A stretch of DNA of 64,000 bases from positions 434,001 to 498,000 of the forward strand of contig NZ_JPYO01000027.1 of NCBI RefSeq assembly GCF_000757485.1, given 5' to 3'. Within the stretch, counting starts at the first letter, position 1. Every line of letters starts with the position of its first letter. Source of the DNA: Achromobacter sp. RTa. GTDB lineage: Bacteria; Pseudomonadota; Gammaproteobacteria; Burkholderiales; Burkholderiaceae_B. A program made the translations under genes and the position numbers. Shown piece after piece: positions 1 to 9,080 of this stretch. The notes below the pieces were generated by a model. The model ran no database searches, was not told the DNA's origin, and worked only from the letters and a program-made list of their open reading frames with translations.

Positions 1-423
1 AGAAGGCACGCCCTTGAAGTACGCCACCGGACGCAGGCAGACGTACAGGTCCAGTTGTTGGCGCAGCGCCACGTTCAGCGAACGGATGCCGCCGCCGACC
101 GGGGTGGTCAGCGGGCCCTTGATGGAAACCACGTAGTCTTTGACGACTTCCAGGGTTTCGTCGGGCAGCCATACGTCCGGGCCGTAGACCTTGGTGGCCT
201 TTTCGCCGGCATAGACTTCCATCCAGTGGATCTTGCGCTTGCCGCCGTAGGCCTTCTGCACCGCCGCGTCAACGACCTTGATCATCACCGGTGTGATGTC
301 GGCGCCCGTGCCATCGCCCTCGATGAAGGGAACGATGGGCTGCTCGGGCACATTCAGCGAGAAATCGGCGTTGACCGTGATCTTCTGGCCGCCAGCGGGA
401 ACCTTGATATGTTGGTAGGACAT
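1..423 (-). CDS. icd: Isocitrate dehydrogenase (NADP), N-terminal part, cut by window edge
   Basis: This is the first 141 codons of an NADP-dependent isocitrate dehydrogenase, the TCA-cycle enzyme that decarboxylates isocitrate to 2-oxoglutarate in the cytoplasm. The protein starts [18 protein letters not shown] and contains the family stretch [16 protein letters not shown] (near residue 32), followed by [16 protein letters not shown] and [16 protein letters not shown] segments that match the nucleotide and substrate loops of bacterial Icd. The frame stays open to base 1, so the C-terminal two thirds lie outside the window. A divergent DUF1841 gene begins about 200 bases away, leaving room for an icd promoter. 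Identification is from motif recognition and is firm. Confidence 0.93.
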   Translation of the reverse strand, partial: MSYQHIKVPAGGQKITVNADFSLNVPEQPIVPFIEGDGTGADITPVMIKVVDAAVQKAYGGKRKIHWMEVYAGEKATKVYGPDVWLPDETLEVVKDYVVSIKGPLTTPVGGGIRSLNVALRQQLDLYVCLRPVAYFKGVPS

Positions 424-626
424 GAATGCTCCATTTGCTCCGGGTGATTTTTCTGCACGCGCCGGCATCGGGAAGCGTCCGATTCCGCGGGGAATACCGT
501 CCTCGAGAACCGCACACCGGATGGCGGATGGCAACCCATTCTATATCGCAAAGGGGCCGCCCGGCCCGGCGGGCCGCGCCGGGCGGTAAAATAATGCATC
601 GACAGCCCGCTTTCCGTCCCCCGCAG

Positions 627-1052
627 ATGTTCAATCCCTCCCGCGACCAAGTCCGCGAATTCTTCATCGAAACCTGGCGCAAACACCGCGCAGCCGAAGT
701 GCTTACGCCCCTCGAAGCCATCGCCCTGGACTGGATCATCGAGCACCCGGAGTACCACGGCGACCTGGAAAACCCTGAAGCCATGACGGCGGAATACTCG
801 GTGGAAAAGGGGCGCACCAATCCCTTTCTGCATCTGTCCATGCACCTGGCCATCGCCGAGCAGCTGTCCATCGACCATCCGCCCGGCATCCGGAACGCCT
901 ACCAGCAACTGGTGGCCCGCACGGACGCGCACCACGCCGCGCATGAAATCATGGAATGCCTCGGCCAGGTGGTCTGGGAGGCGCAGCGGCTGGGCACGCC
1001 GCTGGACAGCGACACTTACATCGACCTGATCCGCCAGCGCGTCGGGCGCTGA
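627..1052 (+). CDS. DUF1841 family protein
   Basis: A 141-residue cytoplasmic protein of the DUF1841 family, which is widespread in Beta- and Gammaproteobacteria and has no assigned function. The start MFNPSRDQVREFF was chosen because it is the conserved N-terminus of the family; the frame is open further upstream but that extension looks like non-coding sequence. A His-rich patch, ARTDAHHAAHEIMECLG (about residues 95-111), is the most distinctive segment and could bind metal, which is only an inference. No signal peptide or membrane segment is visible. A strong bidirectional hairpin follows the stop, so the gene is probably transcribed alone. Confidence 0.8.
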   Translation: MFNPSRDQVREFFIETWRKHRAAEVLTPLEAIALDWIIEHPEYHGDLENPEAMTAEYSVEKGRTNPFLHLSMHLAIAEQLSIDHPPGIRNAYQQLVARTDAHHAAHEIMECLGQVVWEAQRLGTPLDSDTYIDLIRQRVGR

Positions 1053-1057
1053 AAACA

Positions 1058-1083
1058 AAAACCCTCGGCATGCCGAGGGTTTT
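1058..1083. terminator. Bidirectional intrinsic terminator
   Basis: A perfect inverted repeat with arms AAAACCCTCGGCA and its complement has a T-run on each strand. It lies between the convergent DUF1841 and cytochrome c genes and can serve both. Confidence 0.8.
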
Positions 1084-1107
1084 CCGTATGCGAGGGCCGC
1101 GGAAGCC

Positions 1108-1470
1108 CTATTTGCGCACGCCCAGGTCGCTCGGCTGCGCCGAGAGCCATGCCGCCACGTTGGAGATGTCCTGGTCCGACAGCTGCGTGGCGAAGGCCCC
1201 CATGATGGGGTTCTTGCGCACGTTGGCCGTGGCCGCGCTGCCGGAGGCGCCGCGCTTGTAGGCCTTCAGGGCATGGACCAGATAGTCCGCATGCTGCCCC
1301 GCCAGGACCGGGTAGGCCGGATCCACCGCCGTCTTGGCGTCGGCGCCGTGGCAGGAGGCGCAATTGAATTTGTCGAATACGGCCTTGCCGGCCGCCAGTT
1401 CCTGGGCCTGCGAGGCAGTGCCCGCCATGGCCAGGGTCGCGCCCGCGAGGGCAAGCATGATGCGATTCAT
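1108..1470 (-). CDS. Class I cytochrome c, exported, monoheme
   Basis: A 120-residue exported cytochrome c. The N-terminus MNRIMLALAGATLAMAGTASQAQ is a typical signal peptide cleaved after AQA or AQ. One heme site CASCH (residues 37-41) is present, and the distal methionine ligand is probably in KNPIMGAFA (about Met90). This is the c553 / cytochrome c5-like type that shuttles electrons in the periplasm. AAGGGG lies at a good distance before the chosen ATG; the longer open frame upstream overlaps the preceding cytochrome gene and is not credible. The neighbour at 1482-1835 is a second small cytochrome c 11 bases upstream, so the two form an operon. Confidence 0.88.
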   Translation of the reverse strand: MNRIMLALAGATLAMAGTASQAQELAAGKAVFDKFNCASCHGADAKTAVDPAYPVLAGQHADYLVHALKAYKRGASGSAATANVRKNPIMGAFATQLSDQDISNVAAWLSAQPSDLGVRK

Positions 1471-1481
1471 CTGTTTGCCCC

Positions 1482-1835
1482 TTATTTGAGATTCGAGTAG
1501 TACGCGGCCAGGTCGGCGATGTCCTGGTCGGACAGGCTGCCGGCGATGGCATCCATGGTGGGATGGCTGCGCGCGCCTTTCTTGTACTCGTTGAGGGCGG
1601 TTTCGATGTACTTGGCGTTCTGGCCAGCGATCATCGGAACATGGTAAAGCTCGGGAAACGTCGCCTTGTAGCCTTCGATGCCGTGGCAACCGATGCACAT
1701 GGAAACCTTGTCGCGGGCGTTCTGGACATTACCGACCGGTGCTGCGTCCGCAGCAACAGCCTGGCCGGCGATCGCACAGGATGCCATTGCGGCCAACACG
1801 GATAGCGTGTACTTCAGAGAGGTTCGCAACTTCAT
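1482..1835 (-). CDS. Class I cytochrome c, exported, monoheme (first of pair)
   Basis: A 117-residue exported monoheme cytochrome c. The signal peptide runs through about residue 28 (ending GQAVAADA). The heme motif is CIGCH (about residues 47-51), preceded by DKVSM, and Met68 in HVPMIAG or Met93 in HPTMDAIAG may be the axial ligand. The C-terminal SLSDQDIADLAAYYSNLK is typical of the c553/c4-half family. It is the promoter-proximal gene of a two-cytochrome operon. The two proteins share the overall fold but are clearly diverged, so they may act as a pair rather than as redundant copies. The redox partner cannot be told from the sequence. Confidence 0.88.
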   Translation of the reverse strand: MKLRTSLKYTLSVLAAMASCAIAGQAVAADAAPVGNVQNARDKVSMCIGCHGIEGYKATFPELYHVPMIAGQNAKYIETALNEYKKGARSHPTMDAIAGSLSDQDIADLAAYYSNLK

Positions 1836-2010
1836 TGGAGTGGCTCTTCTTCGTATGGCTAAGGACTAGGGCCTGCTCTCAAGAAAAGGCCCTCGGCAAA
1901 CACGTTGCGGGTCGAACCCAAAGCAAAACCGCCTGATTGTACGATAATTGCTCAGGATTAATACCTTACGATGGTATTGATCTCCATCAAACCACATATG
2001 CCATCCGACC

Positions 2011-2892
2011 ATGTCCGCAGCCCAGTCCGCTACTTCCGCCTCGCCCGACCGCTTCGACGGGACCGACAGCTATGTCGCCACCGATGACCTGAAACTCGCC
2101 GTCAACGCCGCGCTCGTCCTGCAGCGCCCGCTCCTGATCAAGGGAGAACCCGGCACCGGGAAAACCATGCTGGCGGAAGAGGTGGCGCGCGCGCTGGGCC
2201 GCCCGCTGCTGCAATGGCACATCAAGTCCACCACCAAGGCGCACCAGGGCCTGTACGAATACGACGCCGTGTCGCGCCTGCGCGATTCGCAGCTCGGCGA
2301 CGAGAAAGTCCGCGACATCCGCAACTACATCGTGCAGGGCACGCTGTGGCAGGCCTTCCAGTCGCCCGAGCCCGCCGTCCTGCTGATCGACGAAATCGAC
2401 AAGGCCGACATCGAATTCCCGAACGACCTGCTGCGCGAGCTGGACCGCATGGAGTTCCACGTATACGAAACGCGCGAGACCATCTCGGCGCAGCACCGCC
2501 CGCTGGTCATCATCACGTCCAACAACGAGAAAGACCTGCCCGACGCCTTCCTGCGGCGCTGCTTCTTCCACTACATCCGCTTCCCCGACCGCGAGACCAT
2601 GCGCGATATCGTGGCCGTGCACTATCCCGACCTGAAGCAGGACGTGCTGCGCGCGGCGCTGGACACATTCTTCTCGCTGCGCGACGCGCCGGGCCTGAAA
2701 AAGAAGCCTTCCACGTCCGAACTGCTGGATTGGCTGCGCCTGCTGCTGGCCGAGGGCGCCACCGCCGCCGAGATCGACGCGCACACCGCCACGGCGGTGC
2801 CGCTGATGGCCGGCGCGCTGCTCAAGAACGAACAGGACGTGCACCTGCTGGAACGCCTGGCGGCCATGACGCGCGGCGGCCAGCGCCGCTGA
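2011..2892 (+). CDS. MoxR-type AAA+ ATPase
   Basis: A 293-residue AAA+ ATPase of the MoxR family. Walker A is GEPGTGKT (residues 45-52), Walker B is VLLIDEIDK with D127 and E128, and a sensor-1 region VIITSNNEKDLPDAFLRRC follows with its arginine finger. MoxR ATPases work with a von Willebrand A partner as metal-insertion or maturation chaperones, and such a partner (2918-4090) starts 25 bases downstream in the same direction. The pair therefore resembles CoxD/CoxE-like modules, but no carbon monoxide dehydrogenase genes are present here and the client is unknown. The start lacks a strong Shine-Dalgarno but is the only reasonable ATG. Confidence 0.88.
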   Translation: MSAAQSATSASPDRFDGTDSYVATDDLKLAVNAALVLQRPLLIKGEPGTGKTMLAEEVARALGRPLLQWHIKSTTKAHQGLYEYDAVSRLRDSQLGDEKVRDIRNYIVQGTLWQAFQSPEPAVLLIDEIDKADIEFPNDLLRELDRMEFHVYETRETISAQHRPLVIITSNNEKDLPDAFLRRCFFHYIRFPDRETMRDIVAVHYPDLKQDVLRAALDTFFSLRDAPGLKKKPSTSELLDWLRLLLAEGATAAEIDAHTATAVPLMAGALLKNEQDVHLLERLAAMTRGGQRR

Positions 2893-2917
2893 TCCGGCAT
2901 CCACGAGCGGCCCGCAA

Positions 2918-4090
2918 ATGCTGATCGATTTCTTCTACCATCTCAGGGCGCACAAGCTCCCCGTCTCGGTCAAGGAATACCTGACCCTGGTGGACGCCCT
3001 GCGCCAGGGCCTCATGGCGCCCACGCTGGATGATTTCTACTTCCTCGCGCGCGCCGCCCTCGTCAAGGACGAGGCGCTCTACGACCGCTACGACAAGGCA
3101 TTCGGCGCGTACTACCGCGGCATCGCCGCCGCCCTGCCCCCGGGCAAGGAAATCCCGCTGGACTGGCTGATCAAGCAGTTCGAGAAAAGCCTTACGCCCG
3201 AAGAAAAGGCCGCGATCGAAAAGCACGGCTGGGACAAGCTGATGGAGCTCTTCAAAGAGCGCATGAAAGAGCAGAAGGAACGCCATGCCGGCGGCAGCAA
3301 GTGGATCGGCACCGGCGGCACCTCGCCCTTCGGCAATGGCGGCTACCACCCCGAAGGCATACGCGTGGGCGGCGAATCCGCCGGCAACCGCAGCGCGGTC
3401 AAGGTGTGGGACATGCGCCAGTTCAAGGACTACGACGACCAGGTCGAACTGGGCACGCGCAATTTCAAGGTCGCGCTGCGCCGCCTGCGGCGCTTCGCCC
3501 GGCAAGGCGCCGAAATGGAGCTGGACCTGGACGACACCATCGCCAGCACCGCCCGCAACGCCGGCCACCTGGACCTGCGCATGGTCCCGGAGCGCCACAA
3601 CACGGTCAAGGTGCTGATGCTGCTGGACGTGGGCGGCAGCATGGACGACCACATCGGGCGCGTCGAGGAACTGTTCTCCGCGGCCCGCAGCGAATTCCGC
3701 AACCTGGAAGTCTATTACTTCCACAACTGCCCATACGAAAGCCTCTGGCAGAGCAACCGCCGCCGCCAGAGCGAACGCTTCGACACCTGGGACGTGCTGC
3801 GCAAGTACAACCCCGACTGGCGCCTGATCATCGTCGGCGACGCCACCATGAGCCCCTACGAAATCCTGCAGCCGGGCGGCTCGGTCGAGCACTACAACAA
3901 GGAGCCCGGCGCGGAGTGGGTGCGGCGCCTGCTGGAAGCCTGGCCCAAGTCGGTCTGGCTCAATCCTGAGCCTACCGCATCCTGGCAGTACCGCCAGTCC
4001 ATCGCGCTGCTGCGCGACATCATGCAGGGCCGCATGTATCCGGTCACGGTCGCCGGCCTGGAACAGGCCATGCGCACGCTGTCGAAGTAA
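2918..4090 (+). CDS. VWA-domain protein, CoxE-like, partner of MoxR
   Basis: A 390-residue cytoplasmic protein with an N-terminal helical region and a C-terminal von Willebrand A domain. The metal-ion-dependent adhesion motif reads LLDVGGSMDD (D237 to S241), so the usual DxSxS has Gly at its middle position. Length and the start MLIDFFYHLRAHKLPVSVKEYL fit the CoxE-like family that always accompanies a MoxR ATPase. It follows the MoxR gene by 25 bases and is presumably co-transcribed. The pair probably remodels or matures a client complex; none of the neighbouring genes identifies that client. A possible Gly-rich linker GGTSPFGNGGYHPEG lies near residues 130-145. Confidence 0.85.
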   Translation: MLIDFFYHLRAHKLPVSVKEYLTLVDALRQGLMAPTLDDFYFLARAALVKDEALYDRYDKAFGAYYRGIAAALPPGKEIPLDWLIKQFEKSLTPEEKAAIEKHGWDKLMELFKERMKEQKERHAGGSKWIGTGGTSPFGNGGYHPEGIRVGGESAGNRSAVKVWDMRQFKDYDDQVELGTRNFKVALRRLRRFARQGAEMELDLDDTIASTARNAGHLDLRMVPERHNTVKVLMLLDVGGSMDDHIGRVEELFSAARSEFRNLEVYYFHNCPYESLWQSNRRRQSERFDTWDVLRKYNPDWRLIIVGDATMSPYEILQPGGSVEHYNKEPGAEWVRRLLEAWPKSVWLNPEPTASWQYRQSIALLRDIMQGRMYPVTVAGLEQAMRTLSK

Positions 4091-4099
4091 ACCGCCGCC

Positions 4100-4657
4100 T
4101 CAGCCATCCACCGGCTGATCGGGCGTCTCCAGCGTCAACTGGTAGAAGGCCAGGTCCAGCCAGCGCCCGAACTTGAAGCCGGCCTCCCGGATTGTGCCCG
4201 CATGCGTGAAGCCCAGCTTCTCGTGCAGGCGGATGCTGCGCTGGTTGGCCGCGTCGATGCCGCCGATCAGCACGTGGACCTGCCTGGCCCGGGCCCGCGC
4301 GATCAGTTCCCGCATCAGCGCTTCGGCCAGCCCCCGCCCGCGGAAGCGCCCTTCCACGTACACGGAATGCTCGACCGAGTACTTGTAGGCAGGCCACGCG
4401 CGGAACGTGCCGTAGCTGGCGAACGCCATCAGTTCGCCGGCTTCGTTTTCGTACCCCACCACCGGGAAGCCGCCCTGCCGCTTCGCCTGGAACCAGGCCT
4501 CCATCGCTTCGCGTGGGCGCGGCTTGTAGTCGTACAGCGCGGTCGAGGTGGCGATCGCGTCATTGAAAATGGCGAGGATCTGGTCCGCATGGCGCTCATG
4601 CGTGCAGTCGACCAGGGTGGCGCCTTCGGGCGCGCGGGTTTCGGCGGGCGTAGTCAT
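4100..4657 (-). CDS. GNAT N-acetyltransferase, phosphinothricin acetyltransferase-like
   Basis: A 185-residue GNAT-family acetyltransferase. The core TALYDYKPRPREAMEAWFQ, the VGYENEAGELMAFASYGTFRAWPAYKYSVEHSVYV block and the acetyl-CoA loop RFRGRGLAEALM (about residues 104-115) match the Pat/Bar subgroup, which acetylates phosphinothricin, methionine sulfoximine or related amino acid analogues. The C-terminal NQRSIRLHEKLGFTHAGTIREAGFKFGRW is also typical. It is convergent with the MoxR/VWA genes, with only 9 bases between stops. The true substrate cannot be read from the sequence. Confidence 0.85.
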   Translation of the reverse strand: MTTPAETRAPEGATLVDCTHERHADQILAIFNDAIATSTALYDYKPRPREAMEAWFQAKRQGGFPVVGYENEAGELMAFASYGTFRAWPAYKYSVEHSVYVEGRFRGRGLAEALMRELIARARARQVHVLIGGIDAANQRSIRLHEKLGFTHAGTIREAGFKFGRWLDLAFYQLTLETPDQPVDG

Positions 4658-4717
4658 GGCGGAAAAAAAAACGGCGATACCGCCGGTTCAGTGAAACATT
4701 GCCGCTTCTGGCCACTC

Positions 4718-5095
4718 TCAGGCGGCGCGGCTCTCCACAGATCGGTCGGCGGAAGGAGGCTGGCGCAGGCCGGGGCATTGGCGCCACGACAATTCGTCGG
4801 CGTCCATGTCCAGGTCGAACAGATCGTTCGCGGCGGGCCAGGGGTGGCTGCGCGCCGCGACACCTTCCATCTCAAGCACGTGCCCGGCAAATCCCCGGGG
4901 CGATCCTCCGCACTCCGCAAAATATCGTTGTGTGCTCAGGTCCACCACATAGGTGGTCATGTCGTGGGTCAGTATGGCCACGAATTGGCCGTCATCACTG
5001 GCATAAGCGTACTGAAACTGCCCCTTGATTCCGTCTCCGCTCAGGCGGGTTCCGGTCAATTGGGACAGCGCACGCGTGACGATCTCGGTCAGCAT
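4718..5095 (-). CDS. Conserved-looking hypothetical protein
   Basis: A 125-residue protein that I do not recognise. The start MLTEIVTRALSQLTGTRLSG was chosen because GGAGGA sits 7 bases upstream; the frame extends further but without a start signal. It has no signal peptide, membrane segment or cysteine cluster pattern. The middle part, YASDDGQFVAILTHDMTTYVVDLSTQRYF, looks like beta strands of a small globular domain, and the C-terminus is acidic then basic (FDLDMDADELSW, then a Pro/Arg tail). It stands alone between two GNAT genes on the same strand. Confidence 0.6.
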   Translation of the reverse strand: MLTEIVTRALSQLTGTRLSGDGIKGQFQYAYASDDGQFVAILTHDMTTYVVDLSTQRYFAECGGSPRGFAGHVLEMEGVAARSHPWPAANDLFDLDMDADELSWRQCPGLRQPPSADRSVESRAA

Positions 5096-5326
5096 GGGTC
5101 GTTCCTCCGAAAGATGCGCCGGCAGGATACCGGCAGCGAAGGCGCGAACGACAAGCACCCGCGCCGCGCGCATCGGGCGGCGCCAGGCGTTGGACGGGAA
5201 GCCAGTGGCGGCTATCGCGCATCCCGTCGGCGGACTGCTACTACGTGCTGAACAGCTTACACCCGCAGGCCGGGGCACCTCAAATCAGCTCTGCCGGCCG
5301 CAGGGTCGCGGCGCGCGGGGCTTTCC

Positions 5327-5926
5327 TCACCCCAAGGCGACTGGCGCCTCGCCGGAGTCTGTGTCACCATTTTTTTGTGCGCGCCAGTCGTCCCGGCCGA
5401 TCCGGTAGAGCACGTGCTGGCGCAGCGGGCTCCCTTCCGGCACGGCGGGATGGTCGAAGGGATTCAGGTCCGCCCTCATGCCCAGGCGCTCCATCACCGC
5501 GCGCGAGCGCTGGTTTCCCGTCACGGTGAAGGCCACGATTTCGTCCAGCCCCACCTGTTCGAACCCCACTTTCAGCGCAGCCGCGGCCGCCTCGCTGGCA
5601 TAGCCCTTGCCCCAGTGCGGCCGCGCCAGGCGCCAGCCGATCTCCACGCCCGGGGCGAACGGCAGCGTGGGCTGCAAAGGCTTGATGCCCACGAAACCGA
5701 TGAACGGCGCGACGCCCGGCGCCTCCACCGCCCAGAACCCCCAGCCGTGCTCGTCGATGCCGGCGGCCAGCCGGCCCGCCAGCGCATCGCTCTCGGCCGC
5801 GGTCAAGGGCAGCAGGTACTCCGTGACGCGGGGATCGCCATTCAGCGCCGCGAAAGGCGCGTGGTCGGCCGAGCGCCATTGCCGCAGCACCAGGCGCGGC
5901 GTTTCGACTTCTATGGATATGGACAT
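5327..5926 (-). CDS. GNAT N-acetyltransferase, RimJ/RimL-like
   Basis: A 199-residue acetyltransferase of the RimJ/RimL type (Acetyltransf_3). It opens with ETPRLVLRQWRSADHAPFAALN, the usual first strand and helix, and has the acetyl-CoA binding loop HWGKGYASEAAAAAL (about residues 103-117), then NQRSRAVMERLGMR. Members acetylate N-termini of ribosomal proteins or small amines; the substrate here is unknown. The start MSISIEVETPR has AAGGAAA upstream at good spacing. It is divergent from the M16 peptidase gene; the start codons are about 110 bases apart. Confidence 0.84.
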   Translation of the reverse strand: MSISIEVETPRLVLRQWRSADHAPFAALNGDPRVTEYLLPLTAAESDALAGRLAAGIDEHGWGFWAVEAPGVAPFIGFVGIKPLQPTLPFAPGVEIGWRLARPHWGKGYASEAAAAALKVGFEQVGLDEIVAFTVTGNQRSRAVMERLGMRADLNPFDHPAVPEGSPLRQHVLYRIGRDDWRAQKNGDTDSGEAPVALG

Positions 5927-6033
5927 TCCCGATTTCCTTTGCCTGGCGGCCAGGGGGCACGCTGCGCGGCCCCTGAACCATTGCCAACGTATACACTCCA
6001 ACGGATTCTGCCATGCCAAAGGAATTGTCTGCC

Positions 6034-8790
6034 ATGCGCCTGTCCCTATCGAAGCTGCCGCGCCCGCTGGGCGCGCTGCTGTTCACCTCCTTCCTGGCCT
6101 TCCAGGCCGGGGCCGCCAGCCTGCCGGCCGGCGTCTCGGAGGCCGCCTCGATCGAAGGCATCACCGAATACCGCCTGGCCAACGGCCTGCGGGTGCTTCT
6201 GGTTCCCGACGAATCCAAGCCCTCCACGACCGTCAACATGACCTACCTGGTGGGCTCGCGCAACGAGAACTACGGCCAGACGGGCATGGCCCACCTGCTC
6301 GAGCACATGCTGTTCAAGGGCACCTCCACGACGCGCAACGCCATGGGCGAGTTCTCGCGACGCGGCCTGCAGGCCAACGGCTCCACCTCCAGCGACCGCA
6401 CCAACTATTTCGCCAGCTTCGCGGCCAATCCCGACACCCTCAAGTGGTACCTGGGCTGGCAAGCCGACGCCATGGTCAATTCCCTGATCGCCAAGGAAGA
6501 CCTGGACTCGGAAATGACCGTGGTCCGCAACGAAATGGAAAGCGGCGAGAACAGCCCCTTCCGCATCCTGATGCAGAAGATGCAGTCCGTGGCGTTCCAG
6601 TGGCACAGCTACGGCAAGAACACGATCGGCGCCCGCTCCGATGTCGAGAACGTGGACATCGCCCAGTTGCGCGCCTTCTATCACGAGTACTACCAGCCCG
6701 ACAACGCGGTGCTGATCGTGGCGGGCAAATTCGATCCCCAGGCCACGCTGGCCGACATCGAGGAAACGCTGGGCAAGCTGCCCAAGCCCGAGCGCAAGCT
6801 ACCGCCCGAGTACACCGTCGAGCCCGCCCAGGACGGCGAACGCTCCGTGACGCTGCGCCGCGCGGGCGGCACGCCGCTGGTGGCCGCGATGTACCACATC
6901 CCCGCCGCGGGCAGCCCCGATTTCGTGCCGCTGGACCTGGCCGCCACCATCCTGGCGGACACGCCTTCCGGGCGCCTCTACCATGCCCTGGTCCCGACCA
7001 AGCTGGCTTCGGGCGTGTTCGGTTTCACCATGGAGAACCTGGACCCTGGCCTGGCGATGTTCGCCGCCCAACTGACGCCGGGCAAAAGCCTGGATACCGC
7101 GATGAAGGCGCTGACGGACACGCTGGAGTCCCTGGGCAAGAAGCCGTTCACGCAGCAGGAGCTCGACCGCGCCCGCAGCAAGTGGCTGACCGCCTGGGAA
7201 CAGACCTACAGCGATCCGGAGCAGGTCGGCATCGCGCTCTCCGAGGCCATCGCCGCCGGCGACTGGCGCCTGTTCTTCCTGCAACGCGACCGCGCGCGCA
7301 AGGCCACGCTGGCCGAAGTGCAGCACGCCGCGACGTCCTACCTGGTGCAGAGCAACCGCATCGAAGGCCGCTACATCCCCACGGAAAAGCCCGTGCGCGC
7401 CCCTCAGGCGCAGCGCGTGGACCTGACGGCCGTTTTCAAGGACTACAAGGGCGATCCGGACTTCAAAGCCGCCTCCGCGTTCGACCCTTCGCCCGAAAAC
7501 ATCGACAAGCTGACGCAGCGCAAGAAGCTGGAGCTGCCCAATGGCCCCGTGCAGCTGGCGCTGTTGCCCAAGGCTACGCGTGGCAACCGCGTGCAGGCGC
7601 AGATGCTGATCCAATTCGGCAACGAGAAAGACCTGCGCGGACAACGCGTAAACGCCAGCGCCGCTGCCGACCTGCTCTTGCGCGGCACGGCCAAGCTGTC
7701 GCGCCAGGACATCCAGGACCGCCTGGATGCGCTGCAGGCGGAACTGGGCTTCAGCGGCAGCGGCACCACGCTGAAGATCGCCATGTCGACCAAGGGCGAA
7801 AACCTGCCTGCCCTCACCGCACTGGCGCTGGATATCGTCCGCAACGCCAACTTCCCGAAGGAACAGCTGGAGGAATACCAGCGCCAGATGGAAACCTCCA
7901 TCCGAAACGCCATGACCGAGCCCTCGGCCCTGGCCGGCCGGGCCATCGCCCGCCAGGACAACCCCTGGCCCGCCGACGACCTGCGCTACGTTCCCACCTT
8001 CGAAGAAGCGCTCGCCAGCGCGCAGGGGCTGACGCGCGACGCCCTCGTCGAGTTCCACGCCAAGTTCTATGGCGCGGGGAATATCGAGTACTCCGCCGTC
8101 GGCGACTTCGAACCCAAGTCCGTGGAAAAGGCGCTGCAGGACGGGCTGGCCGGCTGGAAGAAGGCGCCCGCCTACACCCGCGTGCCCAACCCGTACCGCG
8201 ACGTCTCCGCCAAGCAGTTCGACATCGACACGCCCGACAAGGCCAACGCCTTCTACATATCGCGCATGCCGCTGAAGCTGCAAGACACGGACCCGGATTA
8301 CGCGGCGCTGTACCTGGGCAACTACCTGTTCGGAGCCTCGGAAACTTCGCGCCTGTGGAATCGCGTGCGGGAAACCGAAGGCCTGTCCTATAACGTGCGC
8401 AGCTCGCTGTCCGTTTCGTCGTTCGAACCTTCCGCAAACTGGACCATGTACGCGATCTACGCGCCGCAGAACCGCGAACGCCTCGAAAAGGCGATCGGCG
8501 AGGAACTGGCCCGCGTGCTGAAGGATGGTTTCACGGACAAGGAAATCTCGGACGGCATCAATGCGCTGCTGAACTACCGCAACCTGGCGCGCGCCCAGGA
8601 CGACGTGCTGGCCAGCACCTGGCTGGACTACCTGCAGCGGGGCCGCACGTTCGCCTGGTCCGCCGAAATGGACAAGAAGATCTCCGCGCTGACTGCCGAC
8701 GAGGTCAACGCCGCCCTGCGCAAGTACCTGCGTCCGGACGGCTTCAGCACCGCAGTGGCCGGCGACTTCAAAAAGAAGGCTGCGCCCTGA
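6034..8790 (+). CDS. M16 family zinc peptidase, exported, two-domain
   Basis: A 918-residue exported metallopeptidase of family M16 (pitrilysin/insulinase). The signal peptide MRLSLSKLPRPLGALLFTSFLAFQAGA precedes an active domain with the inverted zinc motif HLLEH (residues 87-91), with the distal glutamate in VVRNEMESGEN about 75 residues later. A second, inactive M16 domain (about residues 490-900, starting LELPNGPVQLALL) completes the clam-shell. The ATG at 6034 was preferred because AAAGGAA precedes it; an ATG at 6013 in the same frame would add seven residues. It probably degrades short peptides in the periplasm. A Rho-independent terminator follows the stop. Confidence 0.9.
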   Translation: MRLSLSKLPRPLGALLFTSFLAFQAGAASLPAGVSEAASIEGITEYRLANGLRVLLVPDESKPSTTVNMTYLVGSRNENYGQTGMAHLLEHMLFKGTSTTRNAMGEFSRRGLQANGSTSSDRTNYFASFAANPDTLKWYLGWQADAMVNSLIAKEDLDSEMTVVRNEMESGENSPFRILMQKMQSVAFQWHSYGKNTIGARSDVENVDIAQLRAFYHEYYQPDNAVLIVAGKFDPQATLADIEETLGKLPKPERKLPPEYTVEPAQDGERSVTLRRAGGTPLVAAMYHIPAAGSPDFVPLDLAATILADTPSGRLYHALVPTKLASGVFGFTMENLDPGLAMFAAQLTPGKSLDTAMKALTDTLESLGKKPFTQQELDRARSKWLTAWEQTYSDPEQVGIALSEAIAAGDWRLFFLQRDRARKATLAEVQHAATSYLVQSNRIEGRYIPTEKPVRAPQAQRVDLTAVFKDYKGDPDFKAASAFDPSPENIDKLTQRKKLELPNGPVQLALLPKATRGNRVQAQMLIQFGNEKDLRGQRVNASAAADLLLRGTAKLSRQDIQDRLDALQAELGFSGSGTTLKIAMSTKGENLPALTALALDIVRNANFPKEQLEEYQRQMETSIRNAMTEPSALAGRAIARQDNPWPADDLRYVPTFEEALASAQGLTRDALVEFHAKFYGAGNIEYSAVGDFEPKSVEKALQDGLAGWKKAPAYTRVPNPYRDVSAKQFDIDTPDKANAFYISRMPLKLQDTDPDYAALYLGNYLFGASETSRLWNRVRETEGLSYNVRSSLSVSSFEPSANWTMYAIYAPQNRERLEKAIGEELARVLKDGFTDKEISDGINALLNYRNLARAQDDVLASTWLDYLQRGRTFAWSAEMDKKISALTADEVNAALRKYLRPDGFSTAVAGDFKKKAAP

Positions 8791-8812
8791 CCCTACGCGA
8801 CTGCCCCGCCCC

Positions 8813-8840
8813 AAGCCCCGCCCTCGGCGGGGCTTTTTTT
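8813..8840 (+). terminator. Intrinsic terminator after M16 peptidase gene
   Basis: The stem AAGCCCCGCC / GGCGGGGCTT has loop CTC and is followed by seven T residues, 23 bases after the peptidase stop. Confidence 0.85.
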
Positions 8841-8972
8841 GGCATTCGTGCCCTTGTTGTGTCACCCAAAAAGGCTAGGGCAGCCCCATGACAATGCCAT
8901 TCATGGAAGTAATAAATAGAAAAAAGCTAATTACTCGAATATTTGGAAAGATGTTTTCAAGAAATACGGGTT

Positions 8973-8988
8973 TATCCCAGGTGGGATA
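8973..8988. promoter_or_regulatory. Operator-like palindrome upstream of DUF4148 gene
   Basis: Arms TATCCCA and TGGGATA are separated by two bases, about 95 bases before the DUF4148 start, inside an AT-rich 290-base spacer (8791-9080) that has no gene. The bound factor, if any, is unknown. Confidence 0.35.
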
Positions 8989-9080
8989 GCGATCACAATT
9001 CAGTCATCGGGAACAAACAACGAACCACGACGGAGGGCCGCCGGATTCGGTCCCCACACAAGACGAATTGGAGGTCTACC

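Noticed and set aside
5607..8393. A 928-codon plus-strand frame overlapping the M16 gene in another frame
   Set aside because: It is Arg/Pro/Gly-rich noise from GC-rich third positions. The M16 frame has clear signal peptide and HxxEH motifs.
6799..8865. A 688-codon open frame antisense to the M16 peptidase gene
   Set aside because: No domain, no ribosome site, and a composition typical of shadow frames; the sense gene is well supported.
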